Origin: Mya arenaria
Taxonomy: Eukaryota > Mollusca > Bivalvia > Myida > Myidae
DNA: 64,000 bases
Direction of reading: 5' to 3'
Assembly: GCF_026914265.1 (NCBI RefSeq)
Contig: NC_069124.1
Span: 30,546,883 to 30,610,882 of the forward strand
The translations under genes were made by a program, and so were the position numbers. The notes under the pieces are model-generated. The model did no database searches and was not told where the DNA came from. It saw nothing but the letters and a program-made list of their open reading frames with translations. Shown here in pieces: positions 23,501 through 37,148 of this stretch; position 1 is the first letter of the stretch; every line of letters begins with the position of its first letter.

Positions 23501-26500
23501 TTGAGAAGCAGGGAATCGGTAATCAAGCTTTTGAAAGAACTATCATTTTCTCCTTAAAGTTAACCAATTATGGTAAAATGAGAAAAATGTCATACGGTGA
23601 AAAAGAGCGGATTAAATGATCCCTATTTGCATGGGTGCAAGTTTTCAGTATTGATACTGAATTCAGTATTTTGGAAAATATTTATCCTATATAATGTATT
23701 GTAAAAATGGCATTTCCCTATGTAAATACCCTATTTTCAGTATTTTGAAAAATTCAAACTTTCACCCATGTATTTGTAAAATTATTGAATATTATGTGAT
23801 GAACGAAAACTTCAGAAGCGTGCTATAGTTTCAAGATTATACTAAAGTCTTACATTCACAGTACACTTTCAAAACCGCACAAACTTTCCAGTACCAATGC
23901 ACTGTCAGTCTCCACTTCCAAACACCTAAAATGGAAATAGTTATTCTTATTCGATACCCTCTTAATCCAGACCTGCTATTTTCAGGTCCACTTTTCATTC
24001 AAAAATCAATTATAGCTACTTATGCTTCCTTAAGGAAATTATTTCTGTATTAGACAATATTTGTATACTGACAAATGTCATGCAGCTACTTGGTGCATTG
24101 TTACAAGCTGGTGCGAACGTCAGAGAGTAAACTTTTACTTGAATGGTACTTAGGCTGTTCAATGTCAAGTCAAGTCACTATTTCACAAAGAACTTGCAAA
24201 TATTTGTTCCTATCTTAAATTAGGGGCCTCCAAAAGAAAGTTGTTAGATTTGAAAGCCATTGAGTTGACATGTAAAATTTCAAGTATCTATTACGATCTG
24301 CAAGCACCTTCTTTTAGATTGAAGACACTCATTTTGCCTAGTCATTAGCAAAAAAATTCACCAATGTAAAAGAAAAATAGAAGAAAAAAATACGACAATA
24401 ACATTATACGTAGTGAGATATTTTGTAGCAATGCTAATTCATTTATTGTAGAAAAAAACCACCCCGTCAGATCTCTACCTTATAATATATTCCAACAAAT
24501 ATCGTCATTTATTCTGTTGGAAATATGGCTTATCAGCACCGCGCTGTCTTTAACAGGGAATCACTTTTCGCTAATAGCCAATTATAAAAGAATATAGAAC
24601 AGTTTTTGAAGGGGCAAAAAACTTGAAGTACTCAGGAGAACTGTTAAGCCATTTCGTTATTGATACAGAGTCTAATTTGACCGAAACAGCTTCTCCTCCG
24701 AGCAGACAATAGGAATTATTTCTTCAATTATCCCCTGAAGTTTTGGAAAACGTCAGTTCGGAAAGAACAGAATATTTACCCAGGAATGTCAGCCCTCGAT
24801 TACAATTGTTTTATTTGAACTCGGCTCGATACATTATACAATCTATAAAAAAACCTGAACGTCTTTCAATGGTTCTATTCTTCAAGGAAAATGCTGTGCT
24901 ATTTTAGTTTTTGTAATGGAAGAAGATTTTTTTCACTATTTATCCTGACGATATTATGTTTTGTTCAGAAATACTGCAAGAGTGCATGCGACTATATAAT
25001 TGCTGATAAATAGCCATAACCTCAGCTTGGTACAACTAGTTTCAATCACAACATTTATTTTTTCCTGAAACCATTTTTTCTAAGACTTTGTTTTGTGTTG
25101 TAATCTCTTTTAAACATGATTTAATCCTTGGATTTATAGATAAAATGTCTCTTTGCAGGTATCTTGGCGTCCTGGGTACTTCCGGCGGTCTGTCTCGAGA
25201 GCAGCGTCAGATCAGCGACCCAGTGCAGGAGTGCGACAACTCGCCGTATCTGGAGCCCCGCCAGCGCGCCCTCTGTCAGAAGGAGACTCGTCTGATCAAC
25301 GTGGTGGGAGCCGGGGCTTCTATGGGCATCGAGGAGTGCAAGCACCAGTTCCAGGGGCGCCGCTGGAACTGCACCACCTTCAACAACACTGACGTCTTCG
25401 GAAACGTCATCAATATCCGTAAGTTATAAAGGCTAGCTAATCTTTACCCGCACCCAACCAACCTTTGTATTAAAACACCGCCATTTTGGATACATATAGG
25501 CCAGATGCCCGTTTTTTCGTGCTATTTTATTGACTGAAAAAAGTACTCGAATTTGAGTGTTATTTAAATGAAAGATCAGAAGCTCGTTAGGTAGCTGATA
25601 TAAAACCGAACTTTATGGTAAACGCACGTAAGCGTAAATTACATTGTATTATTTTCAGTCTGAACTTAATAAAAAGATTCAATTTCCTACATTTAAATAG
25701 TGTATAATTATTTATTAAATGGAAATGACAGATATTCGTCATATGTCTATATCTTGTGCTCCAAACTTAAAATTATATGTTTTTTTTAAACATTATATTT
25801 CACATGGTATGCTATGACATGAATAATTTGGATTCTATGTCTTAGTGAGAAAATCAACCAAAATGTTTCGAACGATTTCAAAATGTCTTGTTGAAACTTT
25901 ATCAAAATGCAAAGATTTATTGAGCGGTCAGTAATCTGTATTCGTTAATATAGCACAAAGCCGATACGTACTAAAGCTAAGCCTTATCTGAGTAAACTCG
26001 CCATAGAGCAAAGAAACTTTCAGACACCGAGGCGTATTTCACTCGAATATTGTCTAGCTTATCATCTGTGTGATTTTGAGCCTAATGTAACTTATAACTT
26101 TCACCTTTTATGTTGACAAATATTTCTGGCACACTTGTTTTACAAGTTGACTATTTGTTCAAACATGTGGGTTAACATCATCTCATTTCTTACGATTAAA
26201 GAACATGATGTTTTAGGGACAATAAAGTGTGGCCGTGACGCGAATTTTTCAGTTCGGCAAACAAGGTCTTGTAATTAACCCGACAATAAAGACCCCACTT
26301 GAATGATCACAGGGAAAAATAAATGAAATTAATAGTCACCTTTTTGTAAGCTGTTCGCGCGTCTTCCTGAAATGAGAGGGAGGGTAAACATGTATACAAA
26401 ATATAAAAATGGAGAACATATTTGACCAGACGCATACTTTAGCAAGTAATGAAACATTTTTTTTTTTACAATATTAACACATTTTATAAATTATCGCGAC

Positions 26501-28372
26501 GGATAGTTCGTTTTAACAAGTTCAAGTTCGCTTATTTTCGTTAATATGTTGTTTTAAGTCCTATAAGAAATACAAGTCAATCCTCTTGAAAATGTCCATG
26601 CGATGAAATAGCTAAAATTTTATTTTCATTAGAAATTAGATTGACCACTCTTGTACGGGTTATTTCTCTGATTCATAATGCGACTGCCCACAAATAACAT
26701 CAATATTTAATCATGGAATTGAACAGAGCGAAATTTTCGACTGATTGTTGTTCAGTTTGTTTCGTTTATTCCATTGAAATTACACTGCAAACTTAAAAGT
26801 AAGAAATCTTTTAGAAATTGACGAATGAAAAATTAAACATCAACTTTGAAGGAAAATAATTCTGACATATTTCTAGTGGCGACATCGCAACCCTGAAAAC
26901 AGGTTGTTTTTCGAAAACTAACGAAAGAATAATACCTTAAAAGATAGAAAACAGACATGGCCACTTTTGATTGACAAATTGTTAATGAATTAGGGTTATA
27001 ATAAGGATAAGATGGCATTTAACTGACACAGGCCGACCATCGTTTGAATGGCCTCGTATATCAAATGTATGCTGTCAATGGAAACATGATATATGTGCCA
27101 TGAATACGTCTCCCTGTCCTCAGGAATTATAAGGAAATTTTAGACATCTCAATTAAATAAGTTGTAATTATTTGTCATTTCTGTCTCCGACATAGGAAAT
27201 ATATAGAAATAAAAAATGACCGAAACACATGATCTTTGACATTGTAAATAAACACGAAGAAGAAATAAACGCATAGCAAATTCAAGCATGTTCTTTAATA
27301 AATAAGTAATCGTATGTATACGTGTCCGGTTGTGAGTTTGGAGGGTTCAACCCCCTAAAGGACCCCTCCCCCCATGGCTATATTTCTAACCAACCATTTT
27401 GTTTATTTACAGAAAGCCGCGAGACCGCCTACATCTACGCCATCTCGTCCGCGGGGGTCATGTACAGCGTCACCCGTGCATGCGCACAGGGCTCTTTGGA
27501 AGGATGCGGCTGTGACGACAGCGTGCGCTCCGAGAGCACCGAGGGACAGTTCGAGTGGGGCGGCTGCTCCGAGAACCTCAAGTACGGCTCCAAGTTCGCG
27601 TCCGATTTCGTGGACAACAAGGACAAGGAGATGGACTCGTTCGCCCTCATGAACCTTTGGAACAACAAAGCTGGCAGACTGGTACGTGGATAAAGTCATT
27701 TGTTGCTTATAACGGTGTACCGGTTCCACTTGCCGCCTGTTAATAGTTTGAAAAGTATCGCAGCTATGAAGAATATTTAAGACATTGTTAGTACGCTCGG
27801 GACATCACAAGAAATATATCAACTTTACTTAAACACATACTTTTATTATATTATTGTGTATACACCCTTTTTGACATTGGTATAAATATATTATCAATTT
27901 CTGTTTTTAGGTGACGCGCAAGGAGGTTGACCTAGTCTGCAAGTGTCACGGAGTCTCCGGCTCCTGCTCCGTGAAGATCTGCTGGCGAAAGATGCGTCCC
28001 TTCCGGTCAGTCGGCAGCGTCCTCAAGGAGAAGTTCGACGGCGCCTCGCTCATGAAAGTCCACCGCCGTAAGAACAAGCTTCGCCCCGTCAGCAAGAACA
28101 TGAAGCGCCCATCCAAGCAAGATCTCGTCTACCTCGAGAACTCCCCCGATTTCTGCGAGCCCAATCCGAAGAAGGGGTCACTCGGTACACGCGGCCGCCA
28201 GTGTGACAAGGACAGCTACGGTCTAGATGGGTGTAATCTCATGTGTTGCGGCCGGGGGTACTATACCGTGGTTAAGGAATTCACTGAAGATTGTGACTGT
28301 AAATTCTTTTGGTGTTGTCGGGTAGTTTGTAATAAATGTACTTTCACCAAGGAACTTAATTACTGCAACTGA
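20534..28372 (+). CDS. Wnt-family secreted signalling protein (Wnt4/WntA-like)
   Basis: Four exons join in frame: 20534-20604, 25159-25418, 27413-27681 and 27911-28372 (stop TGA), with GT donors and AG acceptors, encoding 353 residues, normal for a Wnt. Exon 1 encodes a signal peptide (MDRLIVLVCCVVTCFVPVTR). Family marks: GIEECKHQFQGRRWNCTTF (exon 2), SRETAYIYAISSAGVMYSVT (exon 3), CKCHGVSGSC at residues 210-219, which holds the serine acylated by Porcupine, and a cysteine-rich end with GCNLMCCGRGY and CDCKFFWCCRVVCNKC. NCT and NNT glycosylation sequons lie in exon 2. The words SWWYLGVLG, FVYAISSAGV-like AYIYAISSAGV and SPDFCE are closest by eye to Wnt4, though WntA is possible. Wnt ligands act outside the cell on Frizzled receptors. 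The exons are GC-rich against AT-rich introns. Family assignment is firm, subfamily tentative. Confidence 0.96.
20605..25158 (+). other. Wnt intron 1 (4.55 kb)
   Basis: Donor GTAAGT at 20605 and acceptor TTGCAG ending at 25158. Open frames inside it lack recognisable features. At 23630-23772 an imperfect inverted repeat starts CATGGGTGCAAGTTTTCAGT and ends AAACTTTCACCCATG, probably a small MITE. No other repeat was identified; conserved enhancers could be here but cannot be judged from one sequence. Confidence 0.7.
25419..27412 (+). other. Wnt intron 2 (2.0 kb)
   Basis: Donor GTAAGT at 25419 and acceptor TTTACAG ending at 27412. AT-rich, with no repeat or RNA gene recognised. Confidence 0.75.
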
Positions 28373-30010
28373 GCAGACGACAATGTGTGACGTCACAATA
28401 TTAAACAGTGAATTACCCATAATTCCGTTGTGTCGAAGAAAAACCGTCGGTGGCAGGAACGCTGTGTTGATCTGGCCCATGGCGCAACAATACACAGAAA
28501 ATGACAGTTAATGTAGCGGGTAGTTTAACCCAATTACACCCAATGTGCTTCTTAATACCAAATAGACAGGGACTATTTTATAGTGCTTTCTTCCATTTGT
28601 GATATTCTAGTTTGTGGAAAAAGTAACTATAGGCAGCTTTGAAGCTTAAACTGTCCACAGAGACAGTTATTGACGTGACATAAAATTCTGCAATGTTACC
28701 TTGATATAAATAAATGTGAAGCATTTATAAATATTTGTCATAGTGTTTTATATGTGATCATTTGTCAACAATATTGTTATATGTATAGTATTTTATTGTT
28801 GAAATTGTTCCCAAAATTATTTGCTTTAACTTCCAAAAGAATGAATGAGTAACGGCTGTACTCGTTTGAAATGGCCCAGCTTAATAAGTTCGTGTGTGAA
28901 ATAGCCCTAAATTAGTTTAGAAACGTGTTATTCTAGAGCAATAATTATTTGAGGGGTGCACCACAATTGATGGCCATTTGGAATACTTGAAGGAAAATTG
29001 CTGGTTGAAACACTATTAATTCCACAAATGGCAGTTAAAAATAGGTATTAGTGCTATATAACTACACAGTAACATGATTATTGTATATGAAGTTTTGAAA
29101 AAAAAGACCGAACTTGAAATTAATGCTTTTTGAGTATAATATAATTTCCTTATCACGGTAATTCACCACTATTTCACAAAATAAATTGTACATCAAAATA
29201 ACAATAGCGGTTTACTTACAAGAACTTTGTAAATCTATTATATAGTTGTTATGTATATTTATTATATAGACATGTCACTTTAGGTTGTGTGTAATTGCAA
29301 ATTACTTTGACCTAACGATATTATTTTGGTTAAAGAGTACATTTGCTGTAAATTGTATAGCAACTTTTCAACACCTATGTTCCATTTCTAGCAAAGGTGT
29401 GCTTTACAAATTAAGCCGTACAGCAACTGAATTCAACAATATCTGACGTGTTAAATTTGTTTTGAGAACAAATACAATTAATTCTTAAACAGCTGTAAAA
29501 ATAGGCGCATTCTCTCTGACACTTTAGTGATACCGGCACCCACAAAAAAGAAGTCTTCCGGCTAAGAATTCCACCTGTTAACTTGAGGGCATTTCAGGTG
29601 AAAACATTCATTACTGACTTTTTAATTATTGTGTCAAACCTACATGCCAATTTCCTCCTCCCAATTATTACTGGATATATAAATATGCTCGAACATTTTG
29701 GAAAACAGTTCGAGATATTTTTTACACTCCGCGTCTTTATTTAAGTTTTTATATGACTGTCTGAGAAACTTAATGCAACATGTCACTTCTTAGACTAAAT
29801 AGTATTTCAATAATTAAGTGTTTTATGTCAAACTAGTTAAAGCTTTTCTTTATTTGCTTGACAGTTGGCAGTTCGTTGTTGAAATGCGCATTTTTATTAT
29901 CTTTGTACATAGTTCATATGTCTGTATTCTTTGTTAAATGTTATAAATATTGTGAAATGTAATTATTTATCATTAAAATTTAAGAACGATGCAAATAAAG
30001 AAGAAAACTT
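28373..30010 (+). other. Probable long 3' UTR / downstream flank of Wnt
   Basis: AT-rich, free of recognised repeats, and ending at AATAAA (29994-29999). The lack of transposon insertions over 1.6 kb, in contrast with surrounding DNA, fits a long untranslated region. An earlier ATAAATAAA lies near 28708. Which site is used cannot be told. Confidence 0.45.
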
Positions 30011-30131
30011 CATACATGTCTATTTGTCTTAACTTTAAAATCTTAATGACAATATCACTGACATATAGCAACTCTGTCAGAACTAGACAGCAGGGTTGAT
30101 ATAGATGGTGATCTATTGAATGGTGATGAGG

Positions 30132-30280
30132 ATATTGACGACGACGACGATGATGATGATGATGATGATGATTATGATCATGATTCTGTCATGATGATGA
30201 TGATGATGATGATGTGATGATGATAATGATGATATTGAGGAGAAGGAGGATGTCGATGATGGTGGTGGTGATAATGGTGG

Positions 30281-30342
<62 letters not shown>

Positions 30343-30467
30343 CAATATACAAGATACACGAATCTCTGTTTAAAGTCGGGTATGTGCTAACAAGAAACAT
30401 TAGCTCCGACATGAATAACAGGCATACATAACAAATAAAAAATAACAATGAGCTTGTGACTTGGAAA

Positions 30468-30520
<53 letters not shown>

Positions 30521-30522
30521 GT
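30132..30522. repeat. Trinucleotide repeats (GAT)n, two main blocks
   Basis: GAT/ATG triplet runs at about 30138-30345 (with interruptions such as GGAGAAGGAGGATGTCG) and 30468-30520. The long minus-strand frame (poly-Ser, poly-His, poly-Ile) is a repeat artefact. Confidence 0.95.
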
Positions 30523-31009
30523 TCTTTACCAAACCACACAAAGGCATAGTTAAAAAGTATTTTAAGAAGCCAACTCCAAGGTCACAGTAAAGTCAGATTT
30601 ATAAAAGAGCTGTCGTGGGACAGCGCGCTCGATTTTTAGCCGCTTTTTAACTTGTTAGATGCTCGTCAATAATTGTGTGGAGTATAAAGGCAATGAAGGG
30701 TAAACTATCATATACCAAACATAGTCAAAGGTAATAACTCCGGAAATCTGTTGGTTATTGACCTAATCTTAGAGAAATGCCCGTGTACATTGTCACATAA
30801 TTTGGGAAATATTCCAACAGCGAGCAAACGGCGCCTGGCCACCTCGTCGAATGTGATTACCTGAAAACGTACGTTAATAGGAAAGGCGGGGTAAAACTGA
30901 GTGGGTCACAATGGGTTCATACAAATAACCAGTCTCTGTGTGCGCGTGTCGTCGTGCACGTGAACTAGGGCAGGCTTCACAATGCGTACACTGTCCATCA
31001 TCACCAGCT

Positions 31010-31167
31010 TCTGCTACTACTACTACTACTGCTGCTGCTACTGCTACTACTTCTTACCACTGCGATTCCCACCACCACCACTACCACTACCACCACCACA
31101 ACCACCCCACCCCCACCCCACCACCATCATGACTACTACTACTACCACCACCACCACCACCACCACC

Positions 31168-31211
<44 letters not shown>

Positions 31212-31250
31212 TACAGCAACTAACCACCACCTACACCACTACCATTACTA
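31010..31250. repeat. Trinucleotide repeat (ACT)n / (CCA)n
   Basis: ACT and CCA triplets alternate in blocks from 31010 to about 31250. The open frames encoding poly-Thr or poly-Tyr are artefacts. Confidence 0.95.
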
Positions 31251-34200
31251 GTAATACCAATTATTGAGAAATACACGAATTAAAACTTCGTAATAAATAA
31301 CATTGTGGTAAATATATTATAAACTGTAAAGTACATAGCCTCAAATGACTGTTCCTAAAAATCAAGGAATGCTCAAGTTTTACCGGATATTAATAAACAA
31401 GAGGAATGGATTGCAGATCTGCATTATTTTATAAGCCCGTTGACAGTCTGCCTTTTTATCCGAGAAAATGGAATTCAATAAAGAAGCAATTATCTTGTCC
31501 GCAGAGACATATAATAACCAGTCGGATAACCTCCCTTGTTGATTCAGGCGAATATGGTCGGTCCAGTTAATTGCTTTTGCAGTGAGAGAACACTAATTTT
31601 GCCTGGTCAGTAAAACGGGGCCCCTAATTGATGGGTATGGTCATTCAACGATTGTTGTGGCGATGGCTTGTTTCTAAATTATTTGCTATGAAAGAAAGCA
31701 TGGCCTTACTTAGACGGACATCCGCTAAAAGCATTTTATAATCTGCTACATAAATATTGTTTGGTATTTCATGCCCGCGCAGCGCCTAGTCTAAAATAAT
31801 AGACGTGTTAAACGGAATTCATCTAATATATCAGAGATTGTAAAACTTGGGGGCTCTCACTCAGAACCATTCTTTTTTATTTGAATGTTGGCAGGGTTTT
31901 TTAGGGGTACTCTCCGAGGAAGTTCAACACGCTCAAGTCCAAAATTGTGCATTTTGGGCGTAGTTTTGATGACTCTATCTTCTATATTGAAATAAAAAGG
32001 CAGCTTGAGACGATTTCGGTTGTTTTTTTGGGTGGGGGGGCGGGGCGGCGTCCATGGATAGCTCCCTCCCCGTAGATCCATGCAGCGGTATGAATAATAA
32101 TAGTTCTACTCCATATATATATATGTATATGTATACTTTGTACGGGGAAATCCCAGAAAACACATGCCGTTACGCTAAGTTGCCGCCTAATCGCACAAAA
32201 GACATTATAATGTGTGTTTTATTACGTACGGAAATATTTCTTTCATAAAACGTTCGTTTTTCGTGTTAAATAGATCAAACCTTTCCAAAAAACAACTGCG
32301 TTTGGGCTACAACATAGGTAACACGTGACTGATGCATTTAAAAAAAAAGTGATGCATTATCTAGTGGCCTGAAGATACAACGGCCTAACGACGTGAATTT
32401 AGAAGTCTAGAGGCATGGCGATTTGCGGCGTGAAGTTGGCGACCTGGAGGCCTAGTGGCCTAAAATTGAACACTATTTTAGACCAATTGCTAATGCGTTT
32501 TCTTGGAAAGCAATGATAAATTAATGTTTTTTTTATTTATAATTAAACATTCTTAAGAGATTTTCAACTTTTTTTCCAAAATAAAAATAAAATCACCAAG
32601 CATTCAAGCGGCGTAGTGCAGTGAAGTCAGCGGTCTGGCGGCCTAGCGGCCTAGCGGCCTAATATATTTTCTATTTCAAAGCATTTTGTATCAAAAATAA
32701 TGATAAAACAATGTTTTATTCATAAATCAACATCTTTAAGCATTTATCAACATGTTTCCAAAACAATCGATCAAGCAGTTCAGCGGCCTAGCGGCGTGAA
32801 GTTAGCGGCCTAAAAAGGCAGTCATACTTTCGGAACTCGGCTGCAGGGCTTTTTAAAGATGTTTATCACTAAGTCCTTTAGGTACATGTATATAGGGACA
32901 GAAGTTTCTTACTGACAGAATTTCTTCAATACTGACAGAGATCCATGTCTAAAACAAATAGTCCGCTATTAGCGATATTTTGATGCATCTTTAACCAGGG
33001 AATTTGTGACAATTTAGCTTTTAGTTGATAAAGCCTCGTTTAAAAGAGGTAAATATTTTTTAACTTTACACACATTAATTATATCATGTGTCAAATAATA
33101 ATGCATTTAAAAAAAAATGTAAAAATCTTGTGTAAACCTTTAATGTACCCCTTTGATACTGATATTTTATATCTATTAATAACAAGCGCATGGTTCTTGA
33201 ATAAAGAACCAAAGAACCAATCTATTTGCAGAAACGTTATATCCAATCGGAGCACCTTGGCTATGTTCTTACACTACACCTCGTTGTGTGGCGGAGATGG
33301 CCGAAGTGTTCCGATTGCACTACATCCTTACATTCGGAAGCAGTCTCAAATGCAGAGCTATCACTGCCATGCATACCCTCAAACACCCATTGATCACATA
33401 GTTAAATGGAATGAATTTGAAGTAGGGATTGAAACACAACTACTAGTATATTAATATTCCAATTGTTTGAATGATATATGTGACATTGACCCCGGTTTTT
33501 GTCCAAATGTTGGAAACATTTTTTCACGGCATTCGAACACATCAAATCCTCTTTTTCAAGGGCAGTTTTGACGAGCAGGCAGTAGATCACGTTCAAGTAC
33601 TCCAACTCATCACGGTGATAATGTGTGCCAAGTATCGGAGTCATATTTCTAAAACTGTTGGGAGAATTTCGCTCCAAAAAGTCCAATATAGCCAGATGTG
33701 TAAAAATCTTGTTCAAGGGCACATTACTCATTGACTGGTATGCCGATGACCTAAGATGTCTAATTTTGTGCCAAGACATCTAAAAATACCTGTAATTGCG
33801 TTACTTCTGTGATAGTGTATATGTTTGTAATATCATTAATTGACAGTTATGTTTCATATGATTATAATATTAGACGTGTATATAAAGGCATACATGTTTA
33901 CAATGTACAATGGGCATGGGTCTATCGAGAATAAGAAAAGTAACACATTTATTTCAACTTTCCTTAAACTATGATGTAAAGGAACTGATTTAAATTCCAA
34001 GTATAGTTCAATCATTGATAGAATTCGTGCTTTTTTCACAAAGAGATGTTAGGAAAACGGCTTTAACGAGAGAAAAAAACCTCATTCGCTGCCTTTTATT
34101 TAGACTGGCCGCTGGCCAGACGCAGTGATTTTTTTTCCCTTTGTCAAGGGAAATCACTGTGCTTGAAAATCGCAACGTATTCACCCGCATACATGAACCT

Positions 34201-34900
34201 GACGCTAGTATTAACGATAAGAAACACAGGGTACAAGTCTCAGGTCTACCACAACCCTCAGATTAAGCGATTACGCACCTATATAACGGCCTTACATGTA
34301 TGAAGCATTTTCCACATATCCCCTAAATTGTCCCGCAGACATTTAATGCGAAATGACTACCATTCGGATGATGGGGGATACATGTTTAAATTATTCTTTA
34401 ACATGTTTCTGACAACACGGCGCTCTCTTTATTCAATATGTTTTATTATATTCCATAACTTATTAGAACGTTTAAACTAATGTTTACCCTCATTCGAATT
34501 CGAGCTATGATAAATAATAGATATTCACACTTGAACCTATTCAGCCGTTGTTTCAAAACTAGTGTTGTGTTAAATTTGTGTTGTCTTATTTATATAATGT
34601 GACAGCGTACATCAGCAATTATTTTTTCTTAAATTCCACAATGTATGAAAACGTTTATTCTAGAAATTCGTGCAATATATAATACATGTATCATGATTTA
34701 TGCACAGTAATTTTGAGAAGTGTCCATTAATATTTGATCTCTACGGGTAACCATAAACTTCAAAATAGGAACCTCGGTCTAGCAAACAACACCTTGTCAA
34801 AATGAGATGAAAATTTGTGCCATGTTTGTTTTTCTCCAACGCATGGTACACTTATATTCCTGATAGGTCATAATAAATTATACACATTGTTGACAATTAC
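31251..34900. other. Intergenic with interspersed GCGGCCTAGCGGCCTA words
   Basis: No gene seen. From 32360 to 32815 short words of the type GCGGCCTA, AGTGGCCTGAAG and GCGTGAAGTTAGCGG recur between AT-rich spacers with CAATGATAAA-type repeats, suggesting a degenerate tandem duplication of a roughly 190-bp unit (about 32430, 32620, 32800). Overlapping open frames at 33086-33779 on both strands have no recognisable features and no codon signal I trust. Confidence 0.5.
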
Positions 34901-34929
34901 AAAGGACATTTAACCTTTGACCTTATAAA

Positions 34930-35200
34930 GGGATAACGCATCTTTTGTAAAAATTTTTTTACTAAAAATACATAAAAAAGTTAGTATACTTTTTATGTAT
35001 TTTTACAAAAGATGCGTTTTCTCTCTATATCTTTATTCGCTACGCCGCTGCGTTTTACACCCTAAAAACGCAGTCTGCGCAAAAAGCTGCGTTTTATACC
35101 CACCCAACATATGTGCCCAGTTGTTTCAAACCCCATTCATGCTTGACAAAGCTATACTCTGGACATATTTACCGAAAAGGTGACTCCTTTATACCACAAA
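34930..35200. repeat. Inverted repeat followed by short direct repeats
   Basis: ACGCATCTTTTGTAAAAA (34936-34953) is mirrored by TTTTTACAAAAGATGCGT (ending about 35018), with a second internal pair around CATAAAAAAG and CTTTTTATG. Behind it GCTGCGTTTTA occurs twice (35047, 35085). It is probably the end of a MITE. Confidence 0.6.
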
Positions 35201-35619
35201 CTATTGTTAATGGCGGTAAGAATACTGATATGCTCCCACCATATGTACGGTTATGTTAGGAAAATATGCACGTACCTTAATAAGTATTGTTGTTATAATC
35301 GTTCAATGGCAAATCACACAAGAAACTAGCAACGCCCCGACATTCCAGGCGCGCCAGCCTTGTTTGAATTTTGCAACCGCCGAGTGAGCAAACATTCCAC
35401 ATTTCGATTCAGCAATGTTAAATGTTTAGGCATAAAAGTAACAATACCAATAAAGTTGCAACATTACATTGAATGGCTACTAAAGCAACATCAGTTTTAA
35501 AACAAGAGATTAATGCTGAAACAGCACTAACGCCGGATTTTTCATTTTGACTTATCCGATTTTTTCCAGCAGGATGTAGGTTTATAGATGAAAGAGTAAA
35601 TGCTGCTGATCCATATTAC

Positions 35620-35960
35620 ACTTGTCGACCTAGCTTTTGACCTGAGATGACCCATATTCACAATGGTCTGACCTACTTTTAGACCCGTAATTGCCCATTT
35701 TCACACTGGTCTGACCTAGGTTTTGACCCGAGATGACCTAGGCTTTGATCTGAGATGACCCGTATTCACGCTGGTCCTGAATATCGAACTGCCAAACCTT
35801 CTAACCCAGTTTCATGAAGACTAGATGGACACTGACTGTTGAATTCATGAAAGGCATATGAAACTTTCACACAACATTTTGTCTTCATGTTTGACCTAGT
35901 TTGTTTTACCATAGATGACCAATATTCACACTTGTGACATGCCAAGTTCTCATGAATAAC
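35620..35960. repeat. Degenerate tandem repeat of GACCTAG / GAGATGACCC words
   Basis: TTTTGACCTGAGATGACCC, TCACACTGGTCTGACCTAGG and variants recur at roughly 60-bp spacing through 35780 and weakly to 35935. A 135-codon minus-strand frame (35766-36173) overlaps it and is not supported. Confidence 0.65.
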
Positions 35961-36295
35961 GGATAAAATGTTGTGTAATGCTACAAGCAAAAAACTTCTT
36001 CCTGCCTGGTTTTTGACAATCTGTAACTGAATTTTCAATAAAAAAATCCAGCTAATAAAGTCATTAGTCATTATGGCTATTCCATTTAAACATATAACCC
36101 CCGGTCTGGGAGGCACTTTTATGTTATGCCCCCCCCCTCCCAACAAAAGCAATTTTACCCTTTTGAGGTCCACTGGACAAGCCCTTAGTTTAAGACCACA
36201 TTAAACCAAAACTACATGAGGTTATGGTTTTTAATTTTTATTGCACAATATTTTGTTAAACAATCAACACCAACATGTGCAGGTAACAAATGATA

Positions 36296-36670
36296 ACAAG
36301 AGGCCAATGAAGGCCCTATTTCGCTCTCCCCTTGTGCTCAGGTAAGCCACATACATTAACACAACCCAGCTGAGCAGTTTAATTGAGAAACTTTGAGATG
36401 CATGTTTAATTTTGTTTCAATGTTCAATCATCTGGGTGAGGATCACGTGACTTCAAAGGGGTTCCCACATTGGTCACCACATGTCACAACCGTAAATTTC
36501 TAAATAACTTTTTGACAGAAAATATATGAACATTTTTCTTAGCCTACAAAGGACTATGCTATTTTCTGCTTCTTGAGAAGATTGCATCATTGAACATGGT
36601 GACACAAGTGAGAACCACCTTGAAGTCACCCTTCATTCAACACCCTGAACATGGAATTGTTTTTACAGTA
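36296..36670. mobile_element. Dispersed repeat, possibly a retroelement tail
   Basis: Starts with AAGAGGCCAATGAAGGCCCT and TTTCGCTCTCC, then TCATCTGGGTGAGGATCACG. From memory such openings belong to an abundant bivalve dispersed repeat. There is only one copy in this window, so this rests on recall and is tentative. Confidence 0.35.
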
Positions 36671-37148
36671 AATGTTGTAATTCCATGAAAAAAAGTTTGC
36701 ATTAATTGCCAAAATAAAAGGCAGTCACTATGCAGTTTTTTCCTGCTATCTCAAATTATCAAGCGTTTTACAAGCATGTCCACAGGCAATAACAGACGAA
36801 GGGGAACAGGCAGATGGAGTCAAAGCTTGAAATAGTCACTAGTTGTCTCCCCTCTCAAAATATTGCCCACTTCTCTGATATCATGTAGTAATATCAAATA
36901 CCTGTTTAGGAAGCTAAAATTAGATTAAGTTCACGCACTAAAAGCTTCAGAATAATATTGATCAATGAATATATCTTTTCAAGAAAATCACTTTTTTCAA
37001 CTGTTCAAAGCTATCTGACAGTCATTTATATCATATTGAGTGCCTTCTCAATATTAAAACTAAGTTCCAATGAAATATTTCCAGTACAACAATAACTTAA
37101 TCCATTCAAAGTGACAGTATGACACATATTGTCCAGCAATATCTGCCA

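Noticed and set aside
30113..30547. 144-codon serine/histidine/isoleucine-rich frame
   Set aside because: Translation of the GAT triplet runs; composition changes with each block of the repeat.
33288..33345. tRNA-Ser/Leu-like start (GGCGGAGATGGCCGAAGTG)
   Set aside because: It resembles an A box, but no B box or anticodon stem follows at the proper distance.
33086..33779. Overlapping frames of 122, 125 and 87 codons on both strands
   Set aside because: They overlap one another, lack recognisable motifs, and AT-rich sequence of this length can give such frames by chance.
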